DNA from: Cheilinus undulatus
Taxonomy: Eukaryota > Chordata > Actinopteri > Labriformes > Labridae
Length of the DNA: 64,000 nucleotides
Direction of reading: 5' to 3'
NCBI RefSeq assembly: GCF_018320785.1
Contig: NC_054873.1
Span: 33,942,196-34,006,195 of the forward strand
Shown here: positions 33,665-47,800 of the stretch, in pieces
Numbering within the stretch: the first letter of the stretch is position 1
Layout of the letters: each line of letters opens with the position of its first letter
Notes under the pieces: generated by a model
The model's database searches: none
Told to the model about the DNA's origin: nothing
Seen by the model: the letters and a program-made list of their open reading frames with translations, nothing else
Translations under genes and position numbers: made by a program

Positions 33665-36600
33665 GTCTTGGGTGTTTGTTTGTTTTTTAAATCAGTGGTT
33701 CATAAAAAAAACCTGCAGAGTTAGACTGAAACAGATGAACATGAGGAGTCAAGTGCCTCGTCTATCTGCTGAGAGTAACTGTCCTGAATGATTGCTTAAG
33801 ATTCAGGGACTATGGCTAAAAAGTCTGCCCTGTTTAAGTCTTCACCGAAAGACTCAAAGTGTCCTGATACCCTCTGACAGCAGTGTGTGATGGCTTCCCT
33901 TCTGACAGCCTCTATAAAGGCATTCCCTCTGAGAGTCAGAGTGGTCTGGTAAAGGGCTGCCAAATAGTCAGAGGAGGTTATAACCCCTGTCCATGCTGAC
34001 GTCACTGTGCTGGCTCACTCCCACTTCATTTCTATGGTGCAACCAAGGCACAACCAGTGTTAGGTTGCCAGGTTCAAATCAATTAAGCACCAACAGGCAC
34101 AAAACCAACGTCACTGGAACCTTCCACCTCCTCGCTGCTTTGGTTGAAGCACAATAAGGTGGAAGTAGTTTGAAGTGAAGGCCTGAATAGTCAGATGAGG
34201 TGTCTGACAGGAATTAAAGACTGCTGCACTTAAAGGAAATGGCATGATTGCTTTTCTGACGTTTGTCATATTTTATTTTTAGGAATAAACCTAAAAAACA
34301 TGATAAAAATCTATTCAGTGGTTCTATAATAAATAACATGAATGAAGCAACACTAAGATAAGTGATTCAGATGAATTATTCAAAGTTCCACCAAGGCTGT
34401 TTTTCTTTTAATAAAAGTCATGACAGATTTGCTTTACTTCTTAAAAGACTGGAGTTCTTTGATGGATAGACCTTGGCTGTGAATGAATGGGAAGCCTTTT
34501 GAGAGAACTGGCACGATTCCTGCAGAATTAAACTCTAAGATGTGTTTGTGCCAATGCTTTTTTGAAATAAAAAATAACTTTGATAGCAAGGCAGGGTGAA
34601 TATGAGGAGCAACATTAAGCTTTGTTATTGGAGTTTGTGAGTTCCCACAGGGTCAAAGCCCGTTGAAAGCATATTTTTCTACCGACAATAGAGCAGCAGC
34701 AGTTACTAGAACAGAGCACTCTGTTGTCCTCCAGTCCTTTCCGCCTTTAGTGGTTCTTTAGCAGCTGAGGGCCAACAGCTTCTGGAGAAACACAAAACAT
34801 TTAGAAATATCAGCTGACATTTGCAAAAGAGCACAATTTGATTTAGGGAACAAATAAAGAAAAAGACAAAAACATGCCGTGCTAAAGTTGCATTGCAATT
34901 GCATTTATTTGTCCAATAGATATTCACATTCATAGCAGTTTCACTACAGCAAATAAAACTATGTCATCTCTACAGTCATGAAAGAAATCAATCACTAAGT
35001 GAAATCAAGGACATAAAGGTAAAGTATATCTTAGGATAAAAAAAAATGCTCAGAAAATGACGCATTGTGTGGGCCTTCAATGTAAAATAAAGGAATAAGT
35101 GGAAAACAAACCCAGCTTTTTCCACGCTGACAGGCAAAATAAATCCAGGGCATCTTTATTTTCTTTTTACAAATTAAAGGATAACACTTAAAGAATGTAT
35201 ACATAAAGGTTGAAACACTTCAAGGGCAATGAATGCCTTTTTGAGCTTCTCTCATGCATTAATGCAGCACTTTCTTCTCCTTCAGCCCTCAACATCAAAA
35301 CATTAGCTTCTGGTTTCACTATTCAAGAAAGAAAGAGCATATATTTAATAGAAAAGAGAACACAATAATCCTTTTTCTTAAATACTTCAGCTACTAGCTT
35401 CAAAGAGAGATTGACTGGCCTTACTCTAGGTGTGGAAAAGTGCAGTTTTGATGAATATAACAAAGAAGAAATTGCATTATTTCTACATACTTCTCACAGG
35501 CTCATACTGATGCTGGAGGACTGTCAATTGCAGCCATAAAACCCCAGGGTGTGTAGTGAAGTACTACTTTTCATGCATGAGTACAAATAGCTTTTTTTGT
35601 TTTGAATGCCGCACAGCACATGAACAGCAAAATGAAGTAACAGCAAAAAGAAAGAAAACTCGAAATGAAAGAAAAGTGCAGACTCCTTCTCTCTACTGTA
35701 ACAGCCACCAGCTCATTACTCACAGCTCAGGCCAGACTAACCTGGCCTCCCTCGGCTCTCTCAGGTCCCCTTTTGTCTGCACGCACAAAGCTCAGAACAA
35801 CAGGGTTGTTGACAGGCCGAGGTAAAGTGATGCGCCTGCTGGCCCGCCATCTGTGAGGGGGGGTGGGGGGGGCAGGATGACAGCTCGCAGGCTGGATGGA
35901 AAGGGACTCTTCCCTTGTGTGTCATATTTCACCTCCTCAACTCATTCCAGCTACAGTATCGCTCAACAATAACCTCCTTCCTCTGTGGAAAGCTGGGGGG
36001 GGGGGGGGGCTAGGGTGTCATGCAAAACAAAAGGTGGTTTGATATATGAGACGGACTCTAACACTAACAACTTGTTCTTTATGATATGAGTTCTATTATG
36101 CTTCAGATTTGGTCATTTGTGACAAAAGACAGGAAAGAGGGGATAGCAGGATTATTATTGGAATGGTTAAGCATAAGGTTGTCACAATACCAGGATTCAG
36201 ACTTTAGAGTTCCTAGGCACCCAATAATTGTCGGCAACTTTTAGCTAAATTGCACAAGAACATAGTGACAGTTTTCTGTGTAATTTAGGCAGTTTGCCTG
36301 CACCTTTTTTATGAATACCTTCATTTCCTATGCGCCTGTCTAATGTTTTTTAAAGCTTTAGTACCTTTCAATACAATAGATCATTAAAATAAGAGAGATT
36401 GTATCATTTTTGACAACATTGCTCCATAATGACAAACAAATTCCTTGTTCAACATGGCATTTGAGGTTATTTCTTACTTCACAGGCTACAGGCTCATGGA
36501 GATTTTCCAAAATGTGGGTTGGCCAGTAGAACTATTCTCAGAAATACTTGAAGTAAAGCCTGTCTTTGGCCTGTAGCCACCAGAGCAGTAGGAACAAAAG

Positions 36601-37635
36601 TCAGGAGGTTTTATGTGGCAGCAGACAAAAAAAGTAGTGCCTACATACTGTAGATTGCCCACATAGTGAGGATGAGTAAGTCGGCTTGACTTTCATCCCT
36701 TCCTCATAGTTTTACTTTAGAGTGCATACAAGAGTCAGTCATGTAAACCAGCATGTCTCCACTAAACTCTGCTTTAAGATGGCATAAGCACACTAATGCA
36801 TGCCTGCAGAAGGAGAAGGCTTTGCAGGGATGATTGTTGGACTTGTTGAAAAAAAAAAAAGAACAAAAGATGGACGTTCACACAGACGCACTGATGTAAC
36901 ACCTCGGACTGACAAAGCAGAAATGTAGCGCTGACTGGTGGAAAGGAGGATGAGGAACTACCAAGAATAGAAGCCTGAGCCGAGTGTCTTTTCTGGTCAA
37001 AAATACGATTTCATGCTTCTGCTGATGTTCAAGAAAGAAGGCTTTATGAAGGTCAACACCATGGTCTGCCTGCAGATCGTTCCTGGTGGCTGATGTGGTG
37101 CATAAACACATTTTTATGTGTGTTTTTGTGTGCATGTGGGTGCATTACTGACAGCTTTAGGAGGTCATTGACCCAGAAAAATGAACCCATAACATGGGTC
37201 TGCTTCTTTTCCATGCCTGGTTGTTTTATATACAGCACAATATTTAAGGTTAAGGTGCATGCGGACGAGAAGATTAAACATTAATACTTTCAAATGCTGG
37301 AGTACATTTGTAATAAAACTGAGTTCCTCTCCCAAATACAAACTGTTAGTGGTATTAATCATAAAGCCAGTGACATACTGTACACTTGTATTATTTGTGC
37401 GTATAGTAACATCGGGCATTTCTACAAACATTTATGCTCACTATAAAGGTCAAATTAAACCCATTGATTGGATAAAACACAATCTGAATATGCTTTACTA
37501 AATGAAATACTACCTTAAAGCTCATGTGAGGAGTTTTCACTGGTTTTGAAAGAGACTGAAAGCAATAAAGACCATGAGGATGAAGGAGGGAAGTGTCTGT
37601 TTTACACAGTGGCTAGCTCAACGCTAGCACACAAT
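33665..37635. other. Gene-free stretch with one coding-like minus-strand block
   Basis: At 33796-34005 the minus strand encodes a 69-residue frame with LRGNAFIEAVRREAITHCCQ, then SGHFESFGEDLNRADFLAIV and a stop, preceded by an acceptor-like CTATTTGGCAG. It looks protein-like but is unidentified. Further on there is a poly-G tract (35998-36010), an A12 run (36850) and otherwise unassigned DNA. Confidence 0.3.
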
Positions 37636-37639
37636 GCTG

Positions 37640-38300
37640 CCCATAAGAGGGAAAAAGTGGGGGAGCTTTCTGGGGCCCAGCCAAACTAGACGGCCAATGG
37701 AGGCGAGGAAAATCATGGCCCGCTAATAAGTTAATTTATGCTGTAGTAAAATATAGCCTTTTAAAAAAATGTAAACCCCTTTCTTAAAACAGATCTACCT
37801 CTACCTGGTAATGTTTATAATTTGAATGGGCACACTGACTAAACAATTTTTTGGAAAGTGATGTCAGACTTCATAGATAACACATGATGTGAACAAATGT
37901 TTGGATGCCAGAAAATAAAGGGAACTGAAGTAGCTAAGTGGACAACAATTAAATAATTACAAAATGAGACAAAAAATGTGAAACTTTGCAAAAATGGCTG
38001 AAAACTTGTGGAACTTGGCAGAAATAGAGTAGTAAAGAGTGGTTACAGAGTAGCAAAAATGGGTTCAAAGAAGCAAAAATGGGATAAAGGTGGCAACAAT
38101 GGATTAAAAAAGCAAAAATAGGGGAAAAATGGTGAAAAGCAGTAAAAAGTTGTAAAAACGAGTCAAAAGGTGTCGAAAAGGGGCAAAAACAGGCAAAAAA
38201 TCAGCAACGAGTGGCAAAATAGTAGCAAAGTAGGTACACTAAAGTTGTGAGATAGGGTTGAAACGTAGCGAAAATAGATTGAAAGTGGCAAAAAAAATGG
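37640..38300. mobile_element. Dispersed repeat with GGGCCC head and AAAAATGG satellite body
   Basis: The head (GTGGGGGAGCTTTCTGGGGC, then GAGGAAAATCATGGCCC) matches 43370-43445 in reverse orientation and 25195-25330 partly. The body (37960-38300) is a degenerate repeat of GGCAAAAATGGG-like units, the complement of the GCCACTTTT repeat at 2640-3560 and 42940-43145. Confidence 0.55.
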
Positions 38301-38322
38301 CTTCAGAGGTCCAGCTAGTTCT

Positions 38323-38409
38323 GTCAGCAAGCCTGCTAGCACGTTAGTGCTAGCAGACTTGCTGACGTAGCACATGGTAATTGCCACGTAGCACATGGCA
38401 ATTACCATG
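38323..38409. repeat. Two adjacent near-perfect hairpins
   Basis: 38323-38342 pairs with 38347-38366: 20-bp arms with one mismatch around a GTTA loop. 38373-38386 (CATGGTAATTGCCA) pairs with 38396-38409, a perfect 14-bp stem with a 9-nt loop. GTAGCACATGG occurs twice, once before each arm of the second hairpin. Confidence 0.85.
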
Positions 38410-38410
38410 A

Positions 38411-39025
38411 CAAGCTAACAGAAACAGCAACATGATAATTTTTAACTTAATAAACACTCTGTTAGGTTAAGAGAGGATAATTATTGCCAGTAATGATGAC
38501 AATTGCTAAGTATCTTTACAGTCTGTTAGGCCACAGCAGTGTCAAAGGTCACTCAGTCACCTAAAGGGCTACACATCTTTGTGTTCTTAAAAGGTTATCA
38601 ACAGACTGCTAATGGAAGTGTCTGAGGTGCAGCTGGGAAACTTCAGACAAACAATAAGTGAGAAACTTCAGATCACCCAACTGGGCTTGCATACACTTCC
38701 ATTTGGCCAGCACCCTGTAGCCATGAACAGGTCGGCCCAGATTAATACCTCATACCTTTTTAGAGAGAGGGTTTAGTTTTTGCAACAGTTGACACTATAT
38801 AAAATGTGTAATTTTGTTTTGATAAGAAATAATGGGTATTTGGTGTAAAATTGCTTAAATTGCTTAAATTTAGGATGGCCCATCCATGACCTACAGGGAA
38901 CCAGAAAGCTTTACTCTTTTCCCCTTTGATGAGTGGCCTTGACAAGGAAGTATAAATATTCCCACTGAAATAAATCAGTCCAATTTTGGACCCATTTTTT
39001 TTATCAGTGCTGACAACAGGGTTTG
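38411..39025. other. Intergenic, nothing identified
   Basis: No exon or repeat boundary was found. Confidence 0.4.
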
Positions 39026-39029
39026 AAAG

Positions 39030-39400
39030 TAAGTAATTATGTTTACTTGAATTACTGTGATTGTGTAGCTTTTTTTGTGTGCTAGTACTTTTTTAGTAGT
39101 TTTTAGAACCATAATTTTTACTTTTACTTGAGTATGTTTGGGGAAAACTATTGCACTGTACTACATTTTAAAAAGCATCAAGTATTGAGTAAAAAATAAG
39201 CAGTTAAAGCCGAGAAAGTCCGGACTAAACAAAGTCCGAGCTTTTTGCCTACAACATCAACATTAGCTACTCAGTACTTTGAGTAAAGTTTGAATGATCT
39301 ACCTTTTACTTAAGTAGATTTATAGAACAGTACTTTTACTTCTACTAAAGTAAATTTTAACCAAAGTAACTGTACTTTTACTTGAGTATAAGAGCTTGTG
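39030..39400. mobile_element. hAT-like non-autonomous element with ACTTTTACTTGAGTA ends
   Basis: TTTTTACTTTTACTTGAGTA (39115-39134) and ACTTTTACTTGAGTATAAG (39374-39392) lie at the two sides, with AGTACTTTTACTTCTACT and ACTTAAGTAGATTTATAGAA between. The same motif set is at 6285-6395. Exact ends could not be set. Confidence 0.5.
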
Positions 39401-39409
39401 CTTCATCAA

Positions 39410-41466
39410 CTTCTGGCTGGCAGACTACCAGGCATTCTGTAAACATTATGTTATTAAGTTCACTAAGTTTAAGTAGGCTTTCTTTCCTCCATGGAGGGAA
39501 AGATCCCCAGTGCCCATTATGAGGAAACCACTATAGGTGTCAGACAATGTGATCAACAGCACCCTGCCTTTTTCTTAATTTTCCACAGCAAACACACTCA
39601 ATGAGTGATACATCTGACTGTGAAAAGAAAGCCAGATGATTGGATGCTAAAAGCAAAACTTTAGGGGAGCCAAATTACACAGAAATTCCTCACAGGAGCT
39701 TTAAAATGTCATCTGTATCTGAAAACAAAATTCAGGACATGCTGTAAAAGACAAAAAGAAGTAAGAAATTTAAGATGTGAAGGAGAATACAGTTGTTTTA
39801 AGAGCTTGTGAGAATACATTATACCCAGTAGAGTTACAACTACTCGTACTAAGATAGTTCACAGCATTTCTGGCCTTGAGTTGGTTCCGATTTGTCACAG
39901 GTACACAAACAAACAGCATTTCAGTAAACTCTCACTCACAAAACACAAAAACATGCAGACACAATAAGAAAGAGTTCACTCAGTAAGACACTCAGTCTGA
40001 GTTGAAACTAATGAAAGATGAGGAGAGAAAAATGTGATAGATGAAAGACAAAATATCAGCCAACCTGTCACGGATTAACTGCGGTGGATTTTATAGGATT
40101 AAAGCTGATGAAGTGTCCTGTGACAGAATTATTGGAAATAATGGGATAACTGTTCCCTCACATGACAAGCCAGTTCCCTCATCTCTCTCCCTTTTCTTAT
40201 TTTTCAGTCATGCTGCCTCTGAGGCAATGTGCGTGTTTTCCCTGCGCATGTTTGTGTGGGTATGGTTTCGGATGAGTGAATGTCTTCTAACGGCCCAGTT
40301 ACACACACAAACACACACTTAGACGGAGTTGATACACAGAGAGACTCCAGCCAGTTACATAGCCCTTTCTTTCTTTTCAGTCTTCATAACGTGGTCCCAG
40401 GCCGACGACGGCGCGAGTCGGCTGATGCAGTCAGGCAATAAGAACCCCTGTGGACTTTTCCTAATAAGTGAAGCAGCAGGGGGTGTCAGGTGTGAGAGGG
40501 AAACGTGGCAGGACAAACACTTTAAACACCTAAATGTGCACTGTACAGCAGGATATAACATGTACAGTGATCTGCTGTGACTCCAGTGTTTACTGTGCTC
40601 TCTTTGTGACAGCAGAGAGACACAAAAAACTCTCACAAGTGTTAAAAAATACAATACACATTACTCGTGGTTGTCACGCACCTTTCCCTACATGCTTTGC
40701 CGTCCCACTGTGTAACTCTTCTAGTCTCTTATTCGAGGGCAACCTAATTCATTCATCCAGATAGTCTTGTAGTACAGGATGTCAGACAGTGGAGTGAATA
40801 AAGGCAGTGTGGTTGTTGTGACTGAAATACAAGGGACTAAAAACAATAAAAACAGGTGTGGATTTTCATCCTTGAATCCAGATAAAGACATAGCAGTAGA
40901 AAAAGTCAAACATGGGCACTAAAAATATAAAACCCTCCCTTTTTAACAAGGTCTCAGGCAACAAAAAAAGCAAAGTTGAATTGCAGATTGGAGCATTTTC
41001 AGTAGATGTGTGATTGGACTGTGGAAGGCGAGGTAAGGGTGTTTTTCAATCAGACACATCTATGTACACTCACAATCACTCTCCCATACACACTTAACAC
41101 ATCCCAAGTGACATGCTCCCCTTAAATTAAAATATTAAAGTAAATAATACTCTCTATATATAGAAGGTTAATATTACTACTCATGTCTCCATGTAACTAG
41201 GTTGAGAGATCAGAGGATGAATGAAGGATCGATGATAATACTAGCATATCTTTGTGGTAAGAAGACAGGTGTGAGACTGTTGTGCAGGGAGGGCATTAGG
41301 GTGATAGTGGACCAGTTATGGTTACAGTGTGCAAGCGCCACACTGAGATGAGGGTCGAGAGTCGGGGATCTGGCAGTGAAGTGTGTCCATGGTCACTCAG
41401 GACCAGAGGCAACGCGGCTGCCACCTTCCCAGCTCCGTGGCCGGTTGCTACAGAACCCCTGGTACC
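39410..41466. other. Downstream of tmem86a; probable 3' UTR near 41466
   Basis: The part nearest the stop codon (from 41466 downward) must include the tmem86a 3' UTR, but no convincing minus-strand AATAAA was located, so its end is unknown. No other gene is recognised. Confidence 0.4.
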
Positions 41467-41894
41467 TCATGTTCTCTTCCTGGCCACCTCCACGTCCTGG
41501 CACTCCACCGCCGACAGCGCGATCAGCATCTGAGCAGCATAGTAGGTGGCCATGATGATGGCGCGAGAGTGGGGCACAGGGAAGCAGAACTTGTTGACGG
41601 CAATGGTAAGGTCTGACACCATAAAGAGAACTGAGCCCAGGCAGGCTGACAGCTTGGTCCAGGTCCACAAGTCGTTGGCGAGCTGCAGCCCTGCCATGGC
41701 CCTCCAGCCCATGAAACCGATCAGAGCGATGTAGACGGCCACCAGGTAGGTGAAGGGGCCGGACAGGTAGGGATAGAGCAGCATGTAGCTCAGCGAGGAC
41801 ACGACAGAGATCACCAGACCAACAGACATATTCAGAGGTTTCATCCCGAAGGCAGATGAGTAGAGGATATGGGTGATGGCGAACATCAGGAGGC
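41467..41894 (-). CDS. tmem86a: tmem86a coding exon 3 (last)
   Basis: The acceptor TGTCCACCAG is read on the minus strand. The exon enters at codon position 2 (Gly96) and runs to the TGA at 41469-41467, covering residues 96-237. It carries Asp190 and the conserved NKFCFPVPHSRAIIM segment. Confidence 0.95.
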
Positions 41895-44800
41895 CTGGTG
41901 GACAATAAATACACAATGTTAGTTTAAGAAGAATGCTGCAAAAGTATCTGTAGGGTAAAATAAAGCCTTAAAGAGGGGGTATTGTGCATTTTTTCAAGGT
42001 TTTACACCATCTCTCTGATACCCACGTAGTAGCTTCACATGGTTTACAGCTCAAAAAAACTCCTCATGTTTCTCACACTGGCGTCCTGAAAAACCCTTAT
42101 TTCAACCTCCGTCTGAAATGCTTTGTTTTTGCTGCTGTCTCTTTGCATACGTGAAGTATGGGCACCCAACATTGTGACTTTATATTTATGTTTTAAAAAT
42201 CGGAAAAGTATAATACCCCCTCTTTAATGTAAAGTGTCATACAGAAGACGTGGCAAGACTTGATGCAAACATGGGATATTTTCTGAGTTAATATTAAGTT
42301 AGACTGATGGCAGGATTATAATCACTAGTTTGACAGACAAAACACCTGAAAACTTAAGGAAATTTCTAAATTGAGCTGTATGTGTGAACTCAGACAAATT
42401 TTTCATTCTATCTTCACCTGGAATTTTTCCTGGCAACTCCACAAGAGTTTATGCAAGAACACATCAAGAAATAGCCAGGAAAATTCACTAGACAGGGTAG
42501 TTTGGAAGTGGTGTGTGTACTTAAGTTGTTTCATACTCTTTTCTGTTTACAACTCAGTCACTCATACCGCATGTAAGGGTGAACTCACACTAGACAATCA
42601 GTACCATAACCAAGCATGCTTGAGCCACAGAGTCAAGTTTGTTTGGCCAGTGTGAGTGCTCCGTGCCATGCTCAGACACGGTACACTTCCCTGCACCTTG
42701 CATAGATAGAAGAGGTGGGCTGTGGAACTATATACTGTAGATTAGGGATGCACAGGCCCCCTTTCAGAATTGGCGGGGCCCCTGAAAAACCCAGAGAATG
42801 GGCCCTACCCCTTTATTTATTGATGATATCAATGCATGCATGTTAAATCAGTAGCACTGGTACTAGCAACCTGCCTAACAGTCACCTCTCTGAGGAGCTA
42901 TAAAGGTTTGTCAAGCTATATTTGGGTTTTGATGTCAAAGTTACTTATTTGTGCCACTTTTTAACCCCTTTTCATCCCTGTTTCCCCATATTTATCTATA
43001 TTCTTTCCTCATTAAACCCATTTTTGCCTCTTGTTACCAATTTTTGCAAAATTTTAATGCCTTTGCACTACTTTAGCTCCACATTGTACCACATTGTTTC
43101 CTGTCTTAACCCATTTTTGCAATGTTAACCCCATGTTTGCTTCTTTGTACCAATTTACCAATTTATTTATTTATTATTATTATTTCAATTCCTTCTTTTT
43201 CTACCAAGAAAAGGTGATTCTGATTTAAGAAGAGAGGCTTAAATTTTGAAAAAAGGTTATTTTTTTACTACAGCATCAATAAATAACATTAATATGGTTC
43301 TTTGATAAGAGTGTTTATTATTGAGACTTAATATGAAACATGGTTATCACAGATTAACTTTACAATGGACCATGATTTTCCTCACCATCATGGGCTCCCC
43401 ATTTGGCTGGGCTCCCAGAAAGCTCCCCCTTTATCTTGGTTTATTTGATATTATCAAATTCATTAGCCTATTTTGATATCAATATATAAATGAAGCTCAG
43501 ACCTGAAACTTTAGCCCTTAAAACACACTTTAAAGTTTACGAAATACGGATGATCAAAGAAAAAGACTTCAGCTGATGCAGGTCTATTGGTCCTGCCTAA
43601 AATTCCACAAGTTTATTCATGTGGACAGCCAATATTAATAGACACCATAGGCTTATATTTAACTGCTAATATATCCGTTGTATATCAGTGGGCATTTTTG
43701 TATTTGCCATTACCAAAAATTACCTTTTAAGCTGATAACTGTTGATATGGATATCATGCCTCCTAGTCTAAATATATGTGGCACTGATAGCCCTTTTACA
43801 TAATGCTCTGCCCCTGAGACACTTTCACTCCTGTTCAACAGTGAAAATCTCCTCCTGTGAGGTGCATATGTGAACAAGCATGTCAGGAATACTTAGGGTC
43901 AACATTGCTTGAAATGTTCCAGAAATTTCAAAGAGTGCATGTGCTTTTCTTTGCTGTTCCTTCTCATCCCAGGCATATTTCTACCACTGTAACTGCACTA
44001 AAGTCATACATCTGTTTTATCTGTTACTGTTACTGCTATTGTTTCTCTGTTTGCTACTTTTGTTCCTTTTGTCTTTCTAAAAGTCCAAAACAGTCTTAAC
44101 AGATAGCTGTTCAACAGTCTGGCTCTGCTTGAGGTTTCTGCCAGAAACTGAGGCTTTTCCTTACTACTTCTGCTTTGCTAAATGTTGTCAAATACAACAA
44201 AGAGTATAGTCTAGACCTGCTCTTTTGACGTGTCTTAAGATAACACTTGTTATGAACTGGGATATATAAATAAGATTGAATGACTGATTGATATCTTAAT
44301 CAGCTCATCTTATCAGAAATGAAAGGATAGTTCAATTCAATTCACAATTTGCTTTCAAATTTGAAGTAATGCCAGATCTAAAATGTGTTATGCTAATCTG
44401 TTATTCTTCAAAATCCTCTGTGAGAACTCTGAGACAGCTGCACAAGTCCCAACATGTGTTACAGACCAAAGAAATAGTAGTCAGGTGATCATGGAACTTG
44501 TAAACAAGCCAAAGGCTTTGTGAGATTAGCATCCCATTTTTTGAAGTTAGTCCTATAATTGGGGCAACAAAAAACATAGTAATGGTGCTTAATTTCAGTG
44601 GAAAGTTGTGTCACTGCAGTGAAAATGTAAGGTCAAGGTTTATGGGTGTTATGTTTTTAACTGTGCTGTATTTACAACAACGATGCTGCATGCCTTTGTC
44701 TCTTTGATTTCTATTTAACTTTTTTCTGTTTCCCTTTTTAATAATGATCCAATGACAAACCACAATGAAGAACAAAACTACAAAGATAAAAGTCAAAAAG

Positions 44801-47800
44801 CCTTCAATAGATTTAAATGTGAATGCAGTAAAACTTGTGGATGAAAAAGCTATAATAAAGCAAGTAAGTGTCTGTTAGGTTATCTCCTCACCGTGGACAA
44901 AGTAGCCCTGCTCCTGCCAGATAAGAAAGGCATCACCCAGAGCAGAAAAGATGAGACCAGCCAAGATCTTGCGGGCACTGGAGTGAGCCCCTAGGAAGCT
45001 GAAGCCATGAGCTAGTAAAAAAACCCACAGGCAGAAGATGGGCAAACATTTGATGAGGGCGCTGAACCAGGAGGGGCTCGAGGTAGGCAGCCACAGGACA
45101 AAGTACACGCAGGTCGCTTTGAAGAACGGCACCAACTTTGGGCCTTCACTTTTGACCTGAAAGCAGATTAAAATAAGTGATCATTTAATTGAGTCATTGC
45201 TGGCTGCAAACACAGGAAGTCATTGAGTGGGTCAGACAATGTACTACTGTTGTCTCTCTATATTAGTATTGAAAGGGCTTTTATTTCTAGGCAGAGGGCT
45301 TGAACAATACATCAGGAAGCAAAAAACTCCGAACAATCAGCACTTTATGCATTTGAGGTGAACTGTCACATATCTTCAATTACTAAAAAGGGGAACCAAG
45401 CAGCAAATAAGTGGATGTGGTTAAAACTGGATCACTGCCGTGCTTTAGCTTGCTTTCTTTGGTCACTAGTTTTCGTCAGTATGTCAGACATGCACGTGAT
45501 TTGTGGCTAAACTGAAACTCAGCAAGTCTTAGAGGAAATGCAAAAAGCTTCCACTGCTTTGACTTCTTGTAACCTTTTTCTTCTCTTCTTTTTTTTTATG
45601 CCTCCTCTAATTTACCTTCTTCTGTGTATCTCATGAGAAAGTGTAGCTTACTGAAGTCTCAAATTCTTCTCTCCAACTGTTAAAGCAGTCATATTTCTTT
45701 CTGTCCAAATACATGAGGCCCACCAGGGTCACTAAGACACGAAAACAAGGCTAGAGAGAGGTTTCACAACACCGCTAGAGTGACCACCCACCTATGATAC
45801 TGAGAATCACTTTCTAGGCTGAACGGAAGAAAGAGCTTTGAGGTCAAAGAGGGAGAAGAAAGGAGGGATTGATTCAAGAGTAAGTAAAGAGTGAGGGTTC
45901 ATAGAGCTGAGATCACAGGAAGGGGGATGAGGAGTAAGACAGGGGAGGGGAGGATGAAGACGGGGTAATAGTGCATAATGGAAACACTTGAAAAGACTGA
46001 GCTGTGATTTGATGCCCAAACTAATAATTTCCAACTGCTAATTTGAACCTCCTTTAATAAAACCTTCTCTGCTGGGGTAAAATGATGCAAACAAAAGCTG
46101 ATTGCAATATTAAGAAAAGAACAGCTAAGTAGGGCAGAGGAAAGAGGGCAAGAGGAAGCACGGAGGAAGGAGCTTTCAGGGTAGAGAAGAGTTTGTGAGG
46201 TTCATTCACGTGACAGCTGCATTAACGGGTGGAGGAGTGAGGATGAAAGGGGAGGTGGGGACAGATTTTTAAGGGGTCACTCAAGTTCAAACAGGAAGGA
46301 AGGGGAGGCCCCCAGATTGCACAACTGTTTAACAAAATAGCATGCTTAAATTACCGTATGGGATCAGAACCTGTTGGACTGACCTGCTCTGATCTGATGT
46401 ACCTGAGATGGTTGGTATTATAAAGACAGGGAAATGACCAGGATTTGGCCCACATGTTCACTTTAGGTTACAGATATGTTCAGATGGATGATAAAGGATA
46501 AAATAGATGATAATACAGGCTAATTGATAATTAATTGAAATGCAACAGTGACTAAAACAGCATTACAGTAGCTCCAAATATCTATGAGAGGTACATTTAA
46601 AGGGCCTCGAAAAACGTATCCTTGTATCATCATGGTCTGGTTTGATGGGTGAGTCTGCAGGAGAAATTACCTGCCTGACTGCATTGTGCCAACGATGAAG
46701 TTTGGTGGAGGAGGGATGGGGCTGGTTTTCATGGTTTGGGCTAGGCCCCTTTATTTCCAGTGAAGGGCAATCTTAATGCTTCAGCAATACATACCAAGAC
46801 ATTTTGGAAAATGCTATGCTTCCTACTTTGCCCAACAGTTTAAGGAAGACCCTTCTCAATTCCAACATGACTGCACCCCCAGTGCACAAAGCAAGGACTA
46901 TAAAGTCATGGTTTGATGAGTTTGGTGTGGAAGAACTTGACTGGTTCAAACAGAGTCCTGACCTCAACCCAATCAAGAACCTTTGGGATGAACTGGACCG
47001 AATATTGCCAGTCCGATATCAGTGCCTGACCTCAGAAATGCTCTACAGAGTGAATTGGCACAAATTCCCAAAGAAACACTCCAACAAGCCTTCCAAGAGG
47101 TATGAAAACTGCAAAAGGGGGCAACTCCATATTAAAAAACAAACCCCATAGGACAGAATAGAATAGGATAGGATAGGATTCAATACAATCCAACGCAGTC
47201 CAATACAATGTGATGCAAAGCAAAGTGAAAGGAAAGGAAAGGAAAGGATAGGATATGACAGGATAGGATAGGATAGGATAAATTTAGATATTTGTTAATG
47301 TCACAATATTCATCATCGCAAAACTACAGGATAAGGTAGGACATGATTTGATACAATATGATACCACACCAAACCATACTGTATCCTACCCTGCTGTACC
47401 CGATCATACCATACCATTCCATACAACACCAAAAAAAGTATGGACCAAAACAAATCTACAGAACAGGACATAATGAGATGAGATGGTACACAATATTTCC
47501 CCCTTTGACAATGAGCAGAATCACAAAAAAGACAAAGCACTGTAACACAAGCTGAAGAACACAACAAGAAAGACAAACCCCCAGCAGCAGAACAACCCAC
47601 AAAATAATTATATGCAATTATATTTTGCAATCTTACCATAATATACATTCATTAATAAATATATTTATTTTTGTATTGTTGTAACTGTCTTACATTGAAA
47701 TTTGTATCACCCTTTTGTGTTGTTCATCTTGTTTTTGTACTCTCGACATCACTGAAAATGAGAGCATGCTCTCAATGATTCCTCGAGATGTAAATAAAGG

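Noticed and set aside
41393..41914. 173-codon minus-strand ORF overlapping tmem86a exon 3
   Set aside because: It is the shadow of the real exon in another frame; the TMEM86A frame is conserved and spliced correctly.
44875..45135. Met at 45135 as the tmem86a start
   Set aside because: The frame continues upstream to VKSEGPKL at a good acceptor, and a 21-nt first exon encoding MVSPVTV is found at 52445-52465.
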